The notes: generated by a model not told the origin, from the sequence alone. Shown: positions 17,200-26,147, numbered from the stretch's first letter. The stretch: 64,000 nt of DNA from Nonomuraea polychroma (GCF_004011505.1 NZ_SAUN01000001.1:2604001-2668000), one strand, 5' to 3'. Program-made: numbers and translations.

Positions 17200-18126
17200 G
17201 TGACCGTCCTCACGCGGGCCCGGCCCCGCACGGTCCACCGGGCGCGGTCCGTGCGCAACCGCGACGGCTGGTGGGCCGCGTTCTTCCTCGCGCCGCAGGT
17301 CGCCGCGCTGCTGGTGTTCCTCGCCTTCCCACTCGGCTTCGCCGTTGTGCTGGCGTTCATGCGCTGGGACGGGCTCGGGCAGAAGGAATGGGTCGGCTTC
17401 GACAACTTCGCCGCCCAGCTCTCCGATCCCGAGTTCGGGCTGGCGGTCTGGAACACGGTCAAGCTGGCGCTGCTGACCGTGCCCTTCGGGCTCGGCCTCG
17501 CGCTGCTCATCGCGGTCGCGCTGAACAACGTCAAGGGCGGTGGCTTCTACCGGGTGCTGTACTTCCTCCCGGTGGTCACCAGTTCGGTGGCCGTCGCGCT
17601 GATGTGGCAGATCATCCTGGCCGGCGACGACTACGGCGTGCTGAACGCGTCGCTGGAGCGCTGGTTCGGCATCAGCGCCCCCGACTGGCTCGGCGGCCCC
17701 GGCTGGGTGATCGTGGCCGTCGCCGTCGTGACGATCTGGTCGTCGCTCGGCCTCAACGTGGTGATCTTCCTGGCCGGGCTCCAGACCATCCCGCCGCAGA
17801 TCGTCGAGGCCGCCCGCATGGACGGCGCGGGCAGCCTGCGGATCTTCCGCTCGGTCACGCTGCCGCTGCTCTCGCCGACGATCTTCTTCTCCACTGTCGT
17901 CGCGGTGATCAGCTCGTTCCAGGCCTTCGACCAGATCTACGTGCTGGTGGACCCGGCGGACAACGAGGGCGCGAGGACGATCGTCTACCAGGTCTACGAG
18001 CTGGGCTTCAAGGACTTCCGGTTCGGCATGAGCAGCGCGGCCGCGCTGATCCTCCTGGTCCTGACGCTGCTCGTGACGCTCGTCCAGTTCGCGGCGCAAA
18101 AGCGCCTCGTCCACTACGACTCGTGA
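17200..18126 (+). CDS. Sugar ABC transporter permease, MalF/UgpA type
   Basis: 308-residue inner-membrane permease with about six helices, a basic N-terminal cytoplasmic tail and the EAA loop EAARMDGAGSLRIFRSVTLP that docks the ATPase. Helix 1 (FFLAPQVAALLVFLAFPLGF) and the periplasmic FVGFDNF-like GFDNFAAQ segment are typical of carbohydrate importers of the CUT1 group. GTG start two bases after the binding-protein stop. Forms a heterodimer with the next gene product. Confidence 0.93.
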   Translation: MTVLTRARPRTVHRARSVRNRDGWWAAFFLAPQVAALLVFLAFPLGFAVVLAFMRWDGLGQKEWVGFDNFAAQLSDPEFGLAVWNTVKLALLTVPFGLGLALLIAVALNNVKGGGFYRVLYFLPVVTSSVAVALMWQIILAGDDYGVLNASLERWFGISAPDWLGGPGWVIVAVAVVTIWSSLGLNVVIFLAGLQTIPPQIVEAARMDGAGSLRIFRSVTLPLLSPTIFFSTVVAVISSFQAFDQIYVLVDPADNEGARTIVYQVYELGFKDFRFGMSSAAALILLVLTLLVTLVQFAAQKRLVHYDS

Positions 18127-18136
18127 GGGGGCCGGG

Positions 18137-18958
18137 ATGCGACCCAGGCAGGTAGCCCTGCACGCCGCGCTCTCTCTCGGCGGGCTGGCGATGCTGTTCC
18201 CGTTCGTCTGGATGCTGCTGACGTCGTTCAAGGGCGTGCGGCAGATGCTGAACAACCCGCTCGACTGGCTGCCCCACCCGTGGCGCTGGGAGAACTACCC
18301 CGACGCGCTCGGGGCGATGCCGTTCGGAACCGCGTACTGGAACAGCTTCTACATCGCCGTGCTGAACGTCACGCTCACGCTGCTGACCTCGGCCATGGCC
18401 GCCTACGCCTTCGCCCGGATCAGGTTCCGCGGCTCAGGTGCGCTGTTCGTGGTGTTCCTGGCCACCCAAATGGTGCCCGCGCAGGTGACGGTCGTGCCGC
18501 TCTACCTGATGCTGGCCAGGTTCGGCTGGATCGACTCGCACCTGTCGCTCATCGTGCCGACCATCGCGAACCCGTTCGCGGTGTTCCTGCTGCGCCAGTT
18601 CATCAGGGCCGTCCCCGTGGAACTGGAGGAGGCCGCCAGGATCGACGGGGCGAGCCGCTGGCGCTGCTTCTGGCACGTCGTGCTGCCGAACATCCGCCCC
18701 GGCCTTGGCGCACTCGGCATCATCGCCTTCCTGGCGTCCTGGAACGCCTTCTTCTTCCCGCTGATCTTCCTGAACTCGCCCGAGCTGGCCACGGTGCCGC
18801 TGCTGCTCAGCCAGTTCTCGGGCCAGCGCACGGCCGTGGACTACGGGCTCATCCTGGCCGCCTCCGCGATCGCCGTCGTGCCGACGCTCATCGCCTTCCT
18901 CGTCGGCCAGCGGAAGATCATCAACTCGATGGCCGCTTCCGGCCTGGGAGGTCGCTGA
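18137..18958 (+). CDS. Sugar ABC transporter permease, MalG/UgpE type
   Basis: 273 residues, six predicted helices. The CUT1 signatures are present: an early MLLTSFKG, WNSFYIAVLNVTLTLL, AYAFARIRFRG, and the EAA loop EEAARIDGASRWRCFWHVVLP. It partners the MalF-type permease ten bases upstream. The stop overlaps the next start (TGATG), tying the importer directly to a cytoplasmic glycosidase. Confidence 0.93.
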   Translation: MRPRQVALHAALSLGGLAMLFPFVWMLLTSFKGVRQMLNNPLDWLPHPWRWENYPDALGAMPFGTAYWNSFYIAVLNVTLTLLTSAMAAYAFARIRFRGSGALFVVFLATQMVPAQVTVVPLYLMLARFGWIDSHLSLIVPTIANPFAVFLLRQFIRAVPVELEEAARIDGASRWRCFWHVVLPNIRPGLGALGIIAFLASWNAFFFPLIFLNSPELATVPLLLSQFSGQRTAVDYGLILAASAIAVVPTLIAFLVGQRKIINSMAASGLGGR

Positions 18959-20493
18959 TGCCGGACCTTCGCGAACGCCCGTTCACCGACTGCGGCTCGC
19001 GGCTGCTGGTGATGGCGGCGGACGACGGCTCGCTCTGGATCGCCAGAGCCCTGTACGAGACCAGGCTCGCCGACGCGACCGTGCTCACCGGCCTGCGGAT
19101 CCTGTCGGGGAGCGGCGAGCTGCCGGTGCTGCGGGTGCTGCCGGACCGCGTGGAGTTCGCGGCCGGCGTGGCCATGGCCTTCGCGGGACCGGACACGCTC
19201 GTCCTGACCGGTGCGGGCGCGCGGGCCGTGTGGGACGGCGGCGAGGCCGACATCGACGGCTGCGTCACCCTCGTCGGCCCGGATCGGGCGACGCACGACG
19301 CGGCGGCGGTGCTCGGCGCGGCCGCCGCACGGTGGCGTGACTGGTTCTCCCGCATGCCCGCCGTGCCCGCGGACCTGCGCGAACGAGCGGAGGACGCGTG
19401 GTGGACGCTGGCGGTGAACGTGGTGCGGATCCAGGACCGAGAGGCACTCGTCCCCTCCAAGAACGGCTACGTCGGCCTGTGGAACTGGGACTCCTACTTC
19501 CACGCCATCGCGCTCCGGCACGCCGACCCCGTTTTGGCCAGGGAGCAGATCCGCATCCTGCTCGACAACCAGCGCCCCGACGGTCTGATCCCCGACGTGG
19601 TCCACGACCACGGCGTACTGGCCGAGACCACCGACCTGCCCCGCTCCGACCTCGTCAGGTTGGCCGCCCACGTGGGCGGCGAGCCGATCGGGGACGTCGT
19701 CCCCGTCACCAAGCCGCCGCTCACCGCCTGGGCGGTGTGGAAGATCCACGAGGTGAACCCCGACCCCGCCTTCCTCGCCGAGGTCTACGAGCCGCTGGCC
19801 CGCTCCCAGGAGTGGTGGTTCAGGCACTCCGACCCGGACGGCGACGGCCTGGCCGAGTACCTGCACCCGTACTCGTCCGGCCTGGACGACAGCCCCATCT
19901 GGGACGCCGGCCCCCGCGCCGAGCCGCCCGACCTGAACGCCTACCTCGCTCTCCAGTACGACCGCCTGGGCGATATCGCGCAGGCGCTCGGCAAGGATGC
20001 CGTACCGTGGCGAGCCAGGGCGCAGGCGCTGGTGGACCGCGTGATCGCGCGCCGGTGGAACGGCACGAGGTTCGCCACCGTGGTCGGCGGGCGCGAGGCG
20101 GGCGTGCGCACCCCGCTGGAGTTGATGCCGCTCTTCACCGGGAGGCTCCCCGCAGGGATCGCGGACCGGCTCGTCGCCGACCTACGCTCGCCCAGCTTCT
20201 GGGCCGAGCACCCGGTACCGACCGTCGCCTTCGACGACCCGAGATTCGACCCCGAGGCCATGTGGCGCGGACCGGTCTGGCTGAACGTCAACTACCTGCT
20301 CATCGACGGCCTGCGCCGCTCGGGGCATCAGGGGACGGCCGCCGAATTACGCGAGCGCACGCTGGCCATGGTCCGCGACGGTGGCGGTCTCCACGAATAC
20401 TGGAACTCGCTGACCGGCCGCCGCGCGGGCCGTGCGACGACCGCCTTCGGCTGGTCGGCCGCCCTCTTCCTGGACCTCGCCCAGGAGGGCTGA
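18958..20493 (+). CDS. GH63/MGH1-like glycoside hydrolase
   Basis: 511-residue (alpha/alpha)6-barrel glycosidase. Key segments are GLWNWDSYFHAIALRHADP, EYLHPYSSGLDDSPIWD (acidic residues of the active site), PPDLNAYLALQYDRL, MWRGPVWLNVNYLLIDGL and a final EYWNSLTGRRAGRATTAFG, the pattern of GH63 and the mannosylglycerate-hydrolase-like MGH1 domain. Members cleave alpha-glucosidic or alpha-mannosidic bonds, including glucosyl- and mannosylglycerate. No signal peptide. Being last in the operon, it should act with GH42 on the imported substrate, suggesting a compound with at least two glycosidic linkages (inference). Confidence 0.85.
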   Translation: MPDLRERPFTDCGSRLLVMAADDGSLWIARALYETRLADATVLTGLRILSGSGELPVLRVLPDRVEFAAGVAMAFAGPDTLVLTGAGARAVWDGGEADIDGCVTLVGPDRATHDAAAVLGAAAARWRDWFSRMPAVPADLRERAEDAWWTLAVNVVRIQDREALVPSKNGYVGLWNWDSYFHAIALRHADPVLAREQIRILLDNQRPDGLIPDVVHDHGVLAETTDLPRSDLVRLAAHVGGEPIGDVVPVTKPPLTAWAVWKIHEVNPDPAFLAEVYEPLARSQEWWFRHSDPDGDGLAEYLHPYSSGLDDSPIWDAGPRAEPPDLNAYLALQYDRLGDIAQALGKDAVPWRARAQALVDRVIARRWNGTRFATVVGGREAGVRTPLELMPLFTGRLPAGIADRLVADLRSPSFWAEHPVPTVAFDDPRFDPEAMWRGPVWLNVNYLLIDGLRRSGHQGTAAELRERTLAMVRDGGGLHEYWNSLTGRRAGRATTAFGWSAALFLDLAQEG

Positions 20494-20520
20494 CCGGATC
20501 CCACCACAGGGCGTCGGCGA

Positions 20521-20564
20521 TTGCCATATCAATGCAACCACAGTTACTGTAACCAGGGTTGCAT
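20521..20564 (+). promoter_or_regulatory. 33-bp palindromic operator and promoter of the chromate operon
   Basis: ATGCAACC (20532-20539) mirrors GGTTGCAT (20557-20564), and inside it GTTAC (20543-20547) mirrors GTAAC (20549-20553) around a central T at 20548. TTGCCA (20521-20526), an 18-base spacer and TACTGT (20545-20550) give a possible promoter whose -10 lies inside the palindrome. The right arm ends 15 bases before the first gene's start. ChrB has been described as a chromate-responsive regulator in other bacteria, so self-binding is a natural hypothesis. Confidence 0.65.
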
Positions 20565-20579
20565 GAAGGAGGGGTCGTC

Positions 20580-21077
20580 GTGGAGGACACCGCAGCGAGA
20601 GACACGGCAGGGCAGTGGGTGCTGCTGGCCTACCGGATTCCGCGCCAGCCGTCGACGTTGCGCATCACGATCTGGCGCAAGCTGGACCGGCTCGGCGTGG
20701 CGCGGCTCGGTGATGGGCTGGTGGCGCTGCCGGCCGACGCCCGTACCCGGGAGCAGCTGGAGTGGATCGCCGAGGAGATCGGCGAGGTCGGCGGCTCCTC
20801 GACCGTCTGGCTGGCCACGGCCGGCAACGTCGCGCAGGAGAAGGCCCTCGCGGCCGAGATGCGGCGGGCGCGCGCCGCCGAGTACCGGTCCGTGATCGAA
20901 CAGGCCGAGGACGCCGCTCAGGCCCGCCCCGGTGAGCGCAGCCGGGTGGTCAAGCGGCTGCAGGCCGAGCTGCGCAGGATCGGCCGCCGCGACTACTTCC
21001 CGCCCGCCGAACGGGACGCGGCGCAGCGGGCGGTGCGGGCCCTGGCCGACGCTGTCGCATCGGAGGCCGTGCGATGA
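20580..21077 (+). CDS. chrB: ChrB N-terminal-domain protein (chromate resistance)
   Basis: 165 residues matching the N-terminal half of ChrB: WVLLAYRIPRQPSTLRITIWRKLDRLGVARL, LPADARTREQLEWIAEEI and a helical RIGRRDYFPP region. This half resembles a winged-helix module and is thought to take part in chromate-dependent regulation. GTG 20580 is chosen because AAGGAGGGG lies five bases before it; a TTG at 20559 would sit inside the palindromic operator. It overlaps the gene for the C-terminal half by ATGA, so the usual single ChrB polypeptide is here two co-translated proteins. Confidence 0.82.
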   Translation: MEDTAARDTAGQWVLLAYRIPRQPSTLRITIWRKLDRLGVARLGDGLVALPADARTREQLEWIAEEIGEVGGSSTVWLATAGNVAQEKALAAEMRRARAAEYRSVIEQAEDAAQARPGERSRVVKRLQAELRRIGRRDYFPPAERDAAQRAVRALADAVASEAVR

Positions 21078-21505
21078 GGTGGGCCACCCGCGCCGGCGTA
21101 CACATCGACCGGGCGGCCTGTGCCTGGCTGATCCGCCGCCACATCGACCCTGAGCCCGAGTTCGTGTTCGTCGACGACCCGGCATTGGTGCCCGCCGATG
21201 CGACCGCGTTCGACATGCGCGGGGCTGAGCTGTCGCACCACGGTGACGACTGCAGCTTCGAGACGATCCTGCGCCGCTACGAGCTTGACGATCCGGTGCT
21301 GTGGAAGCTCGCCGAGATCGTGCACGAGGCCGACATCGACGATGAGCGCTATGACGCGCCCGAGGCGCGCGGCCTGGACGTGGTGCTGCGGGGCCTGTCG
21401 ATGATCTGCGGCGACGAGCGCGTCCTGGAGATCTCCGGGCCCATCTTCGACGGGCTGTATGAGTTCCACCGGCGGGCGCTGCTGCTGGGGCGAGAGCCGG
21501 CATGA
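21074..21505 (+). CDS. ChrB C-terminal-domain protein
   Basis: 143 residues equal to the C-terminal domain of ChrB: TRAGVHIDRAACAWLIRRHIDP, FDMRGAELSHHGDDCSFETIL, LAEIVHEADIDDERYDAPEA. The HH-D-C cluster and conserved acids look like a metal or oxyanion site. In fused ChrB proteins this follows the winged-helix half; here it is a separate cistron, in a strand-matched operon just before the chromate transporter. Function in chromate sensing or handling is inferred from the family. Confidence 0.85.
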   Translation: MRWATRAGVHIDRAACAWLIRRHIDPEPEFVFVDDPALVPADATAFDMRGAELSHHGDDCSFETILRRYELDDPVLWKLAEIVHEADIDDERYDAPEARGLDVVLRGLSMICGDERVLEISGPIFDGLYEFHRRALLLGREPA

Positions 21506-21548
21506 CCCAGACCGGCCCACTGGCCACCATTCCCCTGATGAGGCCCAG

Positions 21549-22904
21549 ATGACGACTGACGTGTCACGCGATGTGATCCCGTTCCGGCAAGCCGTACGCG
21601 CCTGGTTTCTGATCTCGCTGCAGACCTTCGGCGGCCCGGCCGGGCAGATCGCCGTCATGCAGCGCACGCTCGTGGAAGAGAAGCGCTGGATCGGTCAGCA
21701 GCGCTTCAACCACGCCTTGAACTACTGCATGCTGCTGCCCGGCCCAGAGGCCCAGCAACTGGCCATCTACGTGGGCTGGCTGCTGAACGGCACCCGCGGC
21801 GGCCTGGTGGCGGGCACCCTGTTCGTCCTGCCCGGCATGCTTGCGCTGCTGGCCCTGTCGGCCGTCTACGTCATCTGGCGGGACACCGCCGTGGTGACGG
21901 CGCTGTTCGCCGGGATCGCCCCGGCGGTCCTGGCCATTGTCGCGCAGGCCGTCATCCGGGTCGCGAAACGTTCGCTCACTCACCCGCTGTTCGTCGCCGT
22001 CGCGGTGGTCGCCTTCGCCGCGCTGGCGCTGTTCGGCGTGCCGTTCCCCGTCGTCATCGCCGTCGCCGCGGTCGTTGGCTGGACCGTGCACAGGCTGGCT
22101 CCCCACATCTTCACGAAAGGCAACGGGCACGGCGGCGAGGGCGGGCCCGCTCCGCTGATCTCCGATGACGCCCTGCACCACGCCCCGCCGAGCCGGCGCT
22201 CCGCGGGCAAGATCCTCGCGGTCGGTCTGGCCGCGTGGTGGCTGCCGGTGGCCGCCGTCGCCCTGCTGCTGGGAACCGACAGCGTCTTCACCACCCAAGG
22301 CCTGTTCTTCTCCGGCACCGCCCTGGTCACCTTCGGCGGCGCCTACGCGGTGCTCGCCTTCGTCGCCCAGCGGGCAGTCGAGACATATGCCTGGCTCACG
22401 CCCGGGGAGATGGTGCGTGGCCTGGCCCTGGCCGAGACCACACCAGGCCCGCTCATCATGGTGGTGCAGTTCGTCGCCTTCCTCGGCGCCTACCGTGACC
22501 CCGGCGCCCTGACCCCGTGGGCCGGTGCGCTGCTGGGCGCGCTGCTGACCACCTGGGTCACCTTCGTGCCCTGCTTCCTGTTCATCTTCCTCGGCGCCCC
22601 CTACGTGGAGCGGCTGCGCCACAACACCGCCATCAGCGCCGCCCTGACCGGCATCACCGCCGCCGTCGTCGGCGTCATCGCCAACCTGGCGCTGTACTTC
22701 GCCGAGCACACCCTGTTCGCCCGCACCTTCACCTGGGCGTGGGGGCCGTTCACGATCCAGCTCCCCGAGCTCGCCACCCTCAGCCCGATCGCCTTCACGA
22801 TCACCGTGGCCGCGCTCGTCATGACGTTTGTCCTCAAGTGGCCGATGCTGCGCATCCTGGGCATCTGCGCCGTGCTCGGCATGGCCACGGTCCTGCTCCC
22901 CTGA
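21549..22904 (+). CDS. chrA: Chromate transporter ChrA
   Basis: 451-residue long-chain CHR-family membrane protein with two homologous halves. Each half begins with the family signature: FLISLQTFGGPAGQIAVM in the first and ALVTFGGAYAVLAFVAQ in the second, followed by NYCMLLPGPEAQQLAIYVGW and LALAETTPGPLIMVVQF respectively. About ten to twelve helices are separated by a charged loop (HIFTKGNGHGGEGG). It exports chromate using the membrane potential. ATG 21549 is preferred over upstream starts inside the previous gene. Confidence 0.93.
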   Translation: MTTDVSRDVIPFRQAVRAWFLISLQTFGGPAGQIAVMQRTLVEEKRWIGQQRFNHALNYCMLLPGPEAQQLAIYVGWLLNGTRGGLVAGTLFVLPGMLALLALSAVYVIWRDTAVVTALFAGIAPAVLAIVAQAVIRVAKRSLTHPLFVAVAVVAFAALALFGVPFPVVIAVAAVVGWTVHRLAPHIFTKGNGHGGEGGPAPLISDDALHHAPPSRRSAGKILAVGLAAWWLPVAAVALLLGTDSVFTTQGLFFSGTALVTFGGAYAVLAFVAQRAVETYAWLTPGEMVRGLALAETTPGPLIMVVQFVAFLGAYRDPGALTPWAGALLGALLTTWVTFVPCFLFIFLGAPYVERLRHNTAISAALTGITAAVVGVIANLALYFAEHTLFARTFTWAWGPFTIQLPELATLSPIAFTITVAALVMTFVLKWPMLRILGICAVLGMATVLLP

Positions 22905-23006
22905 CCCGCCTTCGCACGATCATGAGCCGTTTGTTGATATCGAGCCGTGCGGCGCGGCGTTGTGCGTCGGAGCCCGGCAGGGTGGCCTTGCCGGCCTCGG
23001 CACAGG

Positions 23007-23396
23007 CTAAGCCGGGCTGCGCGGATCAAGCCAGCGCCCGAGCATCCGATCGAAAGCGATGCGGGTGAGCCAGCCCAGGCCGGCCGTGAAGAGCGGCGGC
23101 CACACGATCGGCCCGAGGGTGTAGCCGACCAGCACCACGAGCGGGATCCACACGCGGTTCACGGCCTGGTAGAGAGCGCCGGGCGGGCGGACCCCGGCGA
23201 GCCGCGTCAGATCGGGGAACACGAAGAACACCAGCGCGGCGGCCGTGGTCGGAAGGCCGTACTTCTGGCTCTCGAAAACGGCGAACGCGGCCAGGAACAG
23301 TGCGAGAGCGCCCCAGGCGATCCTCTTCGGCCGACTGCCCACGCCGGGGGTGCGCGACGACGCGGCGTCGCGCGCGGGTTCAGTAGTCACGTCCAC
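23007..23396 (-). CDS. DUF4260-like small membrane protein
   Basis: 129 residues with about three or four hydrophobic segments (WGALALFLAAFAVFESQKYG, AALVFFVFPDLTRLAGV, PLVVLVGYTLGPIVWPP) and a C-terminal LTRIAFDRMLGRWLDP. The FPDLTRLAG and IAFDRMLG motifs resemble DUF4260, a small inner-membrane family of unknown role. GTG 23396 is a best guess; GTG 23390 is also possible. It is separated from the upstream gene on the same strand by a terminator-like hairpin, so it is likely transcribed alone. Confidence 0.65.
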   Translation of the reverse strand: MDVTTEPARDAASSRTPGVGSRPKRIAWGALALFLAAFAVFESQKYGLPTTAAALVFFVFPDLTRLAGVRPPGALYQAVNRVWIPLVVLVGYTLGPIVWPPLFTAGLGWLTRIAFDRMLGRWLDPRSPA

Positions 23397-23415
23397 AGCG
23401 TACAGATGACCTTCG

Positions 23416-23445
23416 CCAGAACGCGAGCGAAGCCTCGCGTTCTGG
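23416..23445 (-). terminator. Perfect 12-bp hairpin terminator
   Basis: CCAGAACGCGAG and its exact complement flank a six-base loop. It lies about 80 bases after the stop of the leftward HhH-like gene and just before the DUF4260-like start, the position of an intrinsic terminator for the former. Confidence 0.7.
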
Positions 23446-23523
23446 GACGTTACCGAACAGGCCCTCGGCGATGATCGTGAATCCGCGCGTGGTCGTGCGC
23501 GTACGGTAGGAGTCCGGCGCCAT

Positions 23524-24174
23524 TCACCGACCGGCGAGGGCGCGGATCTCCTCGTGGCGGTGGTCCAGATCGATCTGGGCGAGCGCGCCGACCAGCCACC
23601 CGAACTGCTCGGACTCCTCATACTCCGCCAGCTCGGCCAGGTCTTCGGGGGTGCGGCCCAGCCCGAGCTTGCGCGCCGCGGACAGCGCCTGCGGATCGGC
23701 GAACGGCGACACCTCCTTCCACAGGATCTGGGCCTCGCGGAAGAACAGGTCCACGACCTTGCCGTCCACACCGGGGAGCTCCTCCAGCAGCGCCCGCTCC
23801 CGGACGGGGTCCCGCCGCGCTTCGGTACGCAGTCGGCGCAGGTCGCCCCGATAGCGGCCGGCCACGGTCTGGGCCAGCTCACCGAGGACCTCGGCGGTGC
23901 CCCGCCGCACGCCCTTGCCGAGGAGTTGGACCCGCTTCTCGTACGGCGAGGCCGCCAGCTTCTGCGCAGTGTCCCACCGGTCGCGCAGACGCTGGGCCGC
24001 CTCCACCGCCACGTGGTAGTCGTTGCTGCGGCGCAGCAATATCGACAGGTAGAGCAGCTGGAACAGCCGTCCCGGGCTGTTGGTCACCGGGAACCCGTGC
24101 GGCTCGGCGAAACCGCGTCCCACCTCGCGCAACAGCCCCCGGACCAGGCGGCGCTTCTCATCGACGTCCATCAT
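23524..24174 (-). CDS. HhH-GPD/endonuclease III-like protein
   Basis: 216 residues, all-helical. The order of segments follows the endonuclease III superfamily: LFQLLYLSILLRRSNDYHVAVEAA resembles the first helices, and ELPGVDGKVVDLFFREAQ resembles the helix-hairpin-helix LPGVGxKTA, including the lysine that is catalytic in Nth. The following helix has SPFADPQALSAARKLGLG where DNA glycosylases carry the catalytic Asp. No iron-sulfur Cys cluster is present. DNA glycosylase or lyase activity is possible but unproven. Starts at either of two adjacent ATG codons and diverges from the archease gene. Confidence 0.55.
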   Translation of the reverse strand: MMDVDEKRRLVRGLLREVGRGFAEPHGFPVTNSPGRLFQLLYLSILLRRSNDYHVAVEAAQRLRDRWDTAQKLAASPYEKRVQLLGKGVRRGTAEVLGELAQTVAGRYRGDLRRLRTEARRDPVRERALLEELPGVDGKVVDLFFREAQILWKEVSPFADPQALSAARKLGLGRTPEDLAELAEYEESEQFGWLVGALAQIDLDHRHEEIRALAGR

Positions 24175-24294
24175 GCCGTGCCGCCTACCCGCGGCCGATG
24201 CGGCAAACGCCCGTGCCGACTACGGGCCGAAACGAGGGGAACCCTTGACGGCGAGAGGATTCCCGGCACAGCGGCTTGCTGCTGGAGTGGCGAT

Positions 24295-24696
24295 ATGAGC
24301 GGAGGCCATCGCGCGATGCCGCACACCGCGGACATCGCGGTGGAGGCGTGGGCGGACAGCCGCGAGGAATGCCTGGCCGAGGCCGTGCGTGGCCTGGTCG
24401 AGAGCTTCGCCGACATCCGGGACGCGCCGCCGGGGGACGGCGTGGACGTCACGGTGACGGTGCAGAGTGACGAGGACCTGCTCGTCGAGGTGCTGCAAGA
24501 GGTGATCTACCAGATCGAGGTGCACGGCCGCCTGGTCGTGGACGTGTCGCCCGGCGCGGCCGGGCTGCGGCTGGCCACCGTCCCGGCGGAGTCGGTGGAG
24601 CAGGTCGGCGCCATGCCGAAGGCGGTGACCGCGCACGACGTGCGCTTCGGGGAGACGGACGGGACATGGCGGGCACACGTCGTGGTCGACGTCTAG
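24295..24696 (+). CDS. Archease (RtcB cofactor protein)
   Basis: 133 residues matching archease: HTADIAVEAWADSREECLAEAVRGLVESF, then a strand-rich C-terminal half with DLLVEVLQEVIYQIEV and KAVTAHDVRFG. Archease helps the RtcB RNA ligase become guanylylated and turn over. The RtcB gene lies directly downstream on the opposite strand with stops 26 bases apart, which supports a shared RNA-repair role although the two are not co-transcribed. The conserved acidic residues at the N-terminal HTAD and near the C-terminus appear intact. Confidence 0.9.
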   Translation: MSGGHRAMPHTADIAVEAWADSREECLAEAVRGLVESFADIRDAPPGDGVDVTVTVQSDEDLLVEVLQEVIYQIEVHGRLVVDVSPGAAGLRLATVPAESVEQVGAMPKAVTAHDVRFGETDGTWRAHVVVDV

Positions 24697-24722
24697 CCCC
24701 ACGGGACCTGCACGGTGAGCGG

Positions 24723-26147
24723 CTAGCCCTTCACGACGCCGACGGGCGCCAGCTTGGCCACTTTGCGCGCCAGGCCCGCCTGTACGCAGACCTCGACCAC
24801 CGCGTCCAGGTCCTTGTACGCCTGCGGCGTCTCCTCGGTCAGCCCGCGCGCCGACGCCCCGCGCACGGCGATCCCGGCACGCTCCAGCTCGGCCCTCAAG
24901 GTGGCCGCACTGGTGGTCTTGACCGCCTGGTGGCGGCTCAGCCGACGACCGGCCCCATGGCAGGCCGAAGCGAACGCCGGCCCGCCCGGCACTCCGGCCA
25001 GCACGTACGACCCCACCCCCATAGACCCAGGCACCAGCACCGGCTGCCCGACCGGCCGCAGGTCGGGCGGCAGGTCCGCGTGGCCGGGGGGCAGCGCCAG
25101 CGTCGCGCCCTTGCGGTGCACGCACAGCCGCCGCGTCCCGCCGTCCACCTGGTGGGTCTCCAGCTTGGCGAGGTTGTGCGACACGTCGTACAGCAGGGTC
25201 AGGTCGCCGTGGCCCGTGACGCGGTCGAAGGCCTGGCGCGCGGCCTGGCCGAGCAGTTGCCGGTTGGCCCTGCCGTAGTTGGCGGCCGCCGCCATCGCCG
25301 CGAGGTAGGCCCGTCCCTCGTGCGACTCGACCGGCGCACAGGCCAGCTGCCGGTCAGGCACGCTGATGCCGTACCTGGTCATCGCCGCCTGCATGGTCTT
25401 CACGGCGTCGGTGCAGATCTGGTGGCCCAGCCCGCGCGACCCCGTGTGGATCATCACGCACACCCGGCCCTGCCACAGCCCGTACGCCTCGGCGATCTCC
25501 TCGTCGTACACGTCGGCGACGGCCTCGACCTCCAGGAAATGGTTGCCCGAGCCGAGGCTGCCGACCTGCTGCAGGCCGCGCTCCCGCGCCCGGGAGCCGA
25601 TTCCGGCCGGATCGGCGTCGGCCACCGCGCCCCGGTCCTCGCAGCGCTCCAGGTCGCCGGGCTCGCCGTGGCCGCGCTCGACGGCGTACCGGGCGCCGCC
25701 GGCCAGGATGTTCTCCAGCTCGGCCTGGCTGTGCAGCCGCCACACCGCGCCCTTGCGCATGCCGCGCGGGACCGACACGTCGAGGGCGTCCATCAGCTTG
25801 TCCAGGCGTGGCCGCAGGTCGTCCACGTGCAGGTCGGCGAGCAGCAGCCGGACGCCGCAGGAGATGTCGAACCCCACCCCGCCCGGCGAGACCACCCCGC
25901 CCGCGGCCACGTCGGTGGCCGCCACGCCGCCGATCGGGAACCCGTACCCCCAGTGCATGTCGGGCATCGCGTAGGCGGCCTCCACGATCCCGCGCAGCGT
26001 CGCCACCGCCGCGACCTGGGCCAGCGCCTGATCCTCCGACGGGTCCGGCAGCAGCTCCCGGGTCGCGAAGACCACGCCCGGCACCCGCATGCCGCCCTCG
26101 GGCTCGATCCGCCACCGGTACGGCCGCTCCTCGACCAGTTGCACCAT
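24723..26147 (-). CDS. rtcB: RNA-splicing ligase RtcB
   Basis: 474 residues, the standard length. Manganese and GMP-site motifs are all present: [88 protein letters not shown] and [10 protein letters not shown], whose His is the residue guanylylated in the reaction. RtcB joins 2',3'-cyclic-phosphate or 3'-phosphate RNA to 5'-OH ends. ATG 26147 has AAGG eight bases upstream; the frame stays open far upstream but shows no homology there. Archease lies tail-to-tail. Confidence 0.95.
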   Translation of the reverse strand: MVQLVEERPYRWRIEPEGGMRVPGVVFATRELLPDPSEDQALAQVAAVATLRGIVEAAYAMPDMHWGYGFPIGGVAATDVAAGGVVSPGGVGFDISCGVRLLLADLHVDDLRPRLDKLMDALDVSVPRGMRKGAVWRLHSQAELENILAGGARYAVERGHGEPGDLERCEDRGAVADADPAGIGSRARERGLQQVGSLGSGNHFLEVEAVADVYDEEIAEAYGLWQGRVCVMIHTGSRGLGHQICTDAVKTMQAAMTRYGISVPDRQLACAPVESHEGRAYLAAMAAAANYGRANRQLLGQAARQAFDRVTGHGDLTLLYDVSHNLAKLETHQVDGGTRRLCVHRKGATLALPPGHADLPPDLRPVGQPVLVPGSMGVGSYVLAGVPGGPAFASACHGAGRRLSRHQAVKTTSAATLRAELERAGIAVRGASARGLTEETPQAYKDLDAVVEVCVQAGLARKVAKLAPVGVVKG

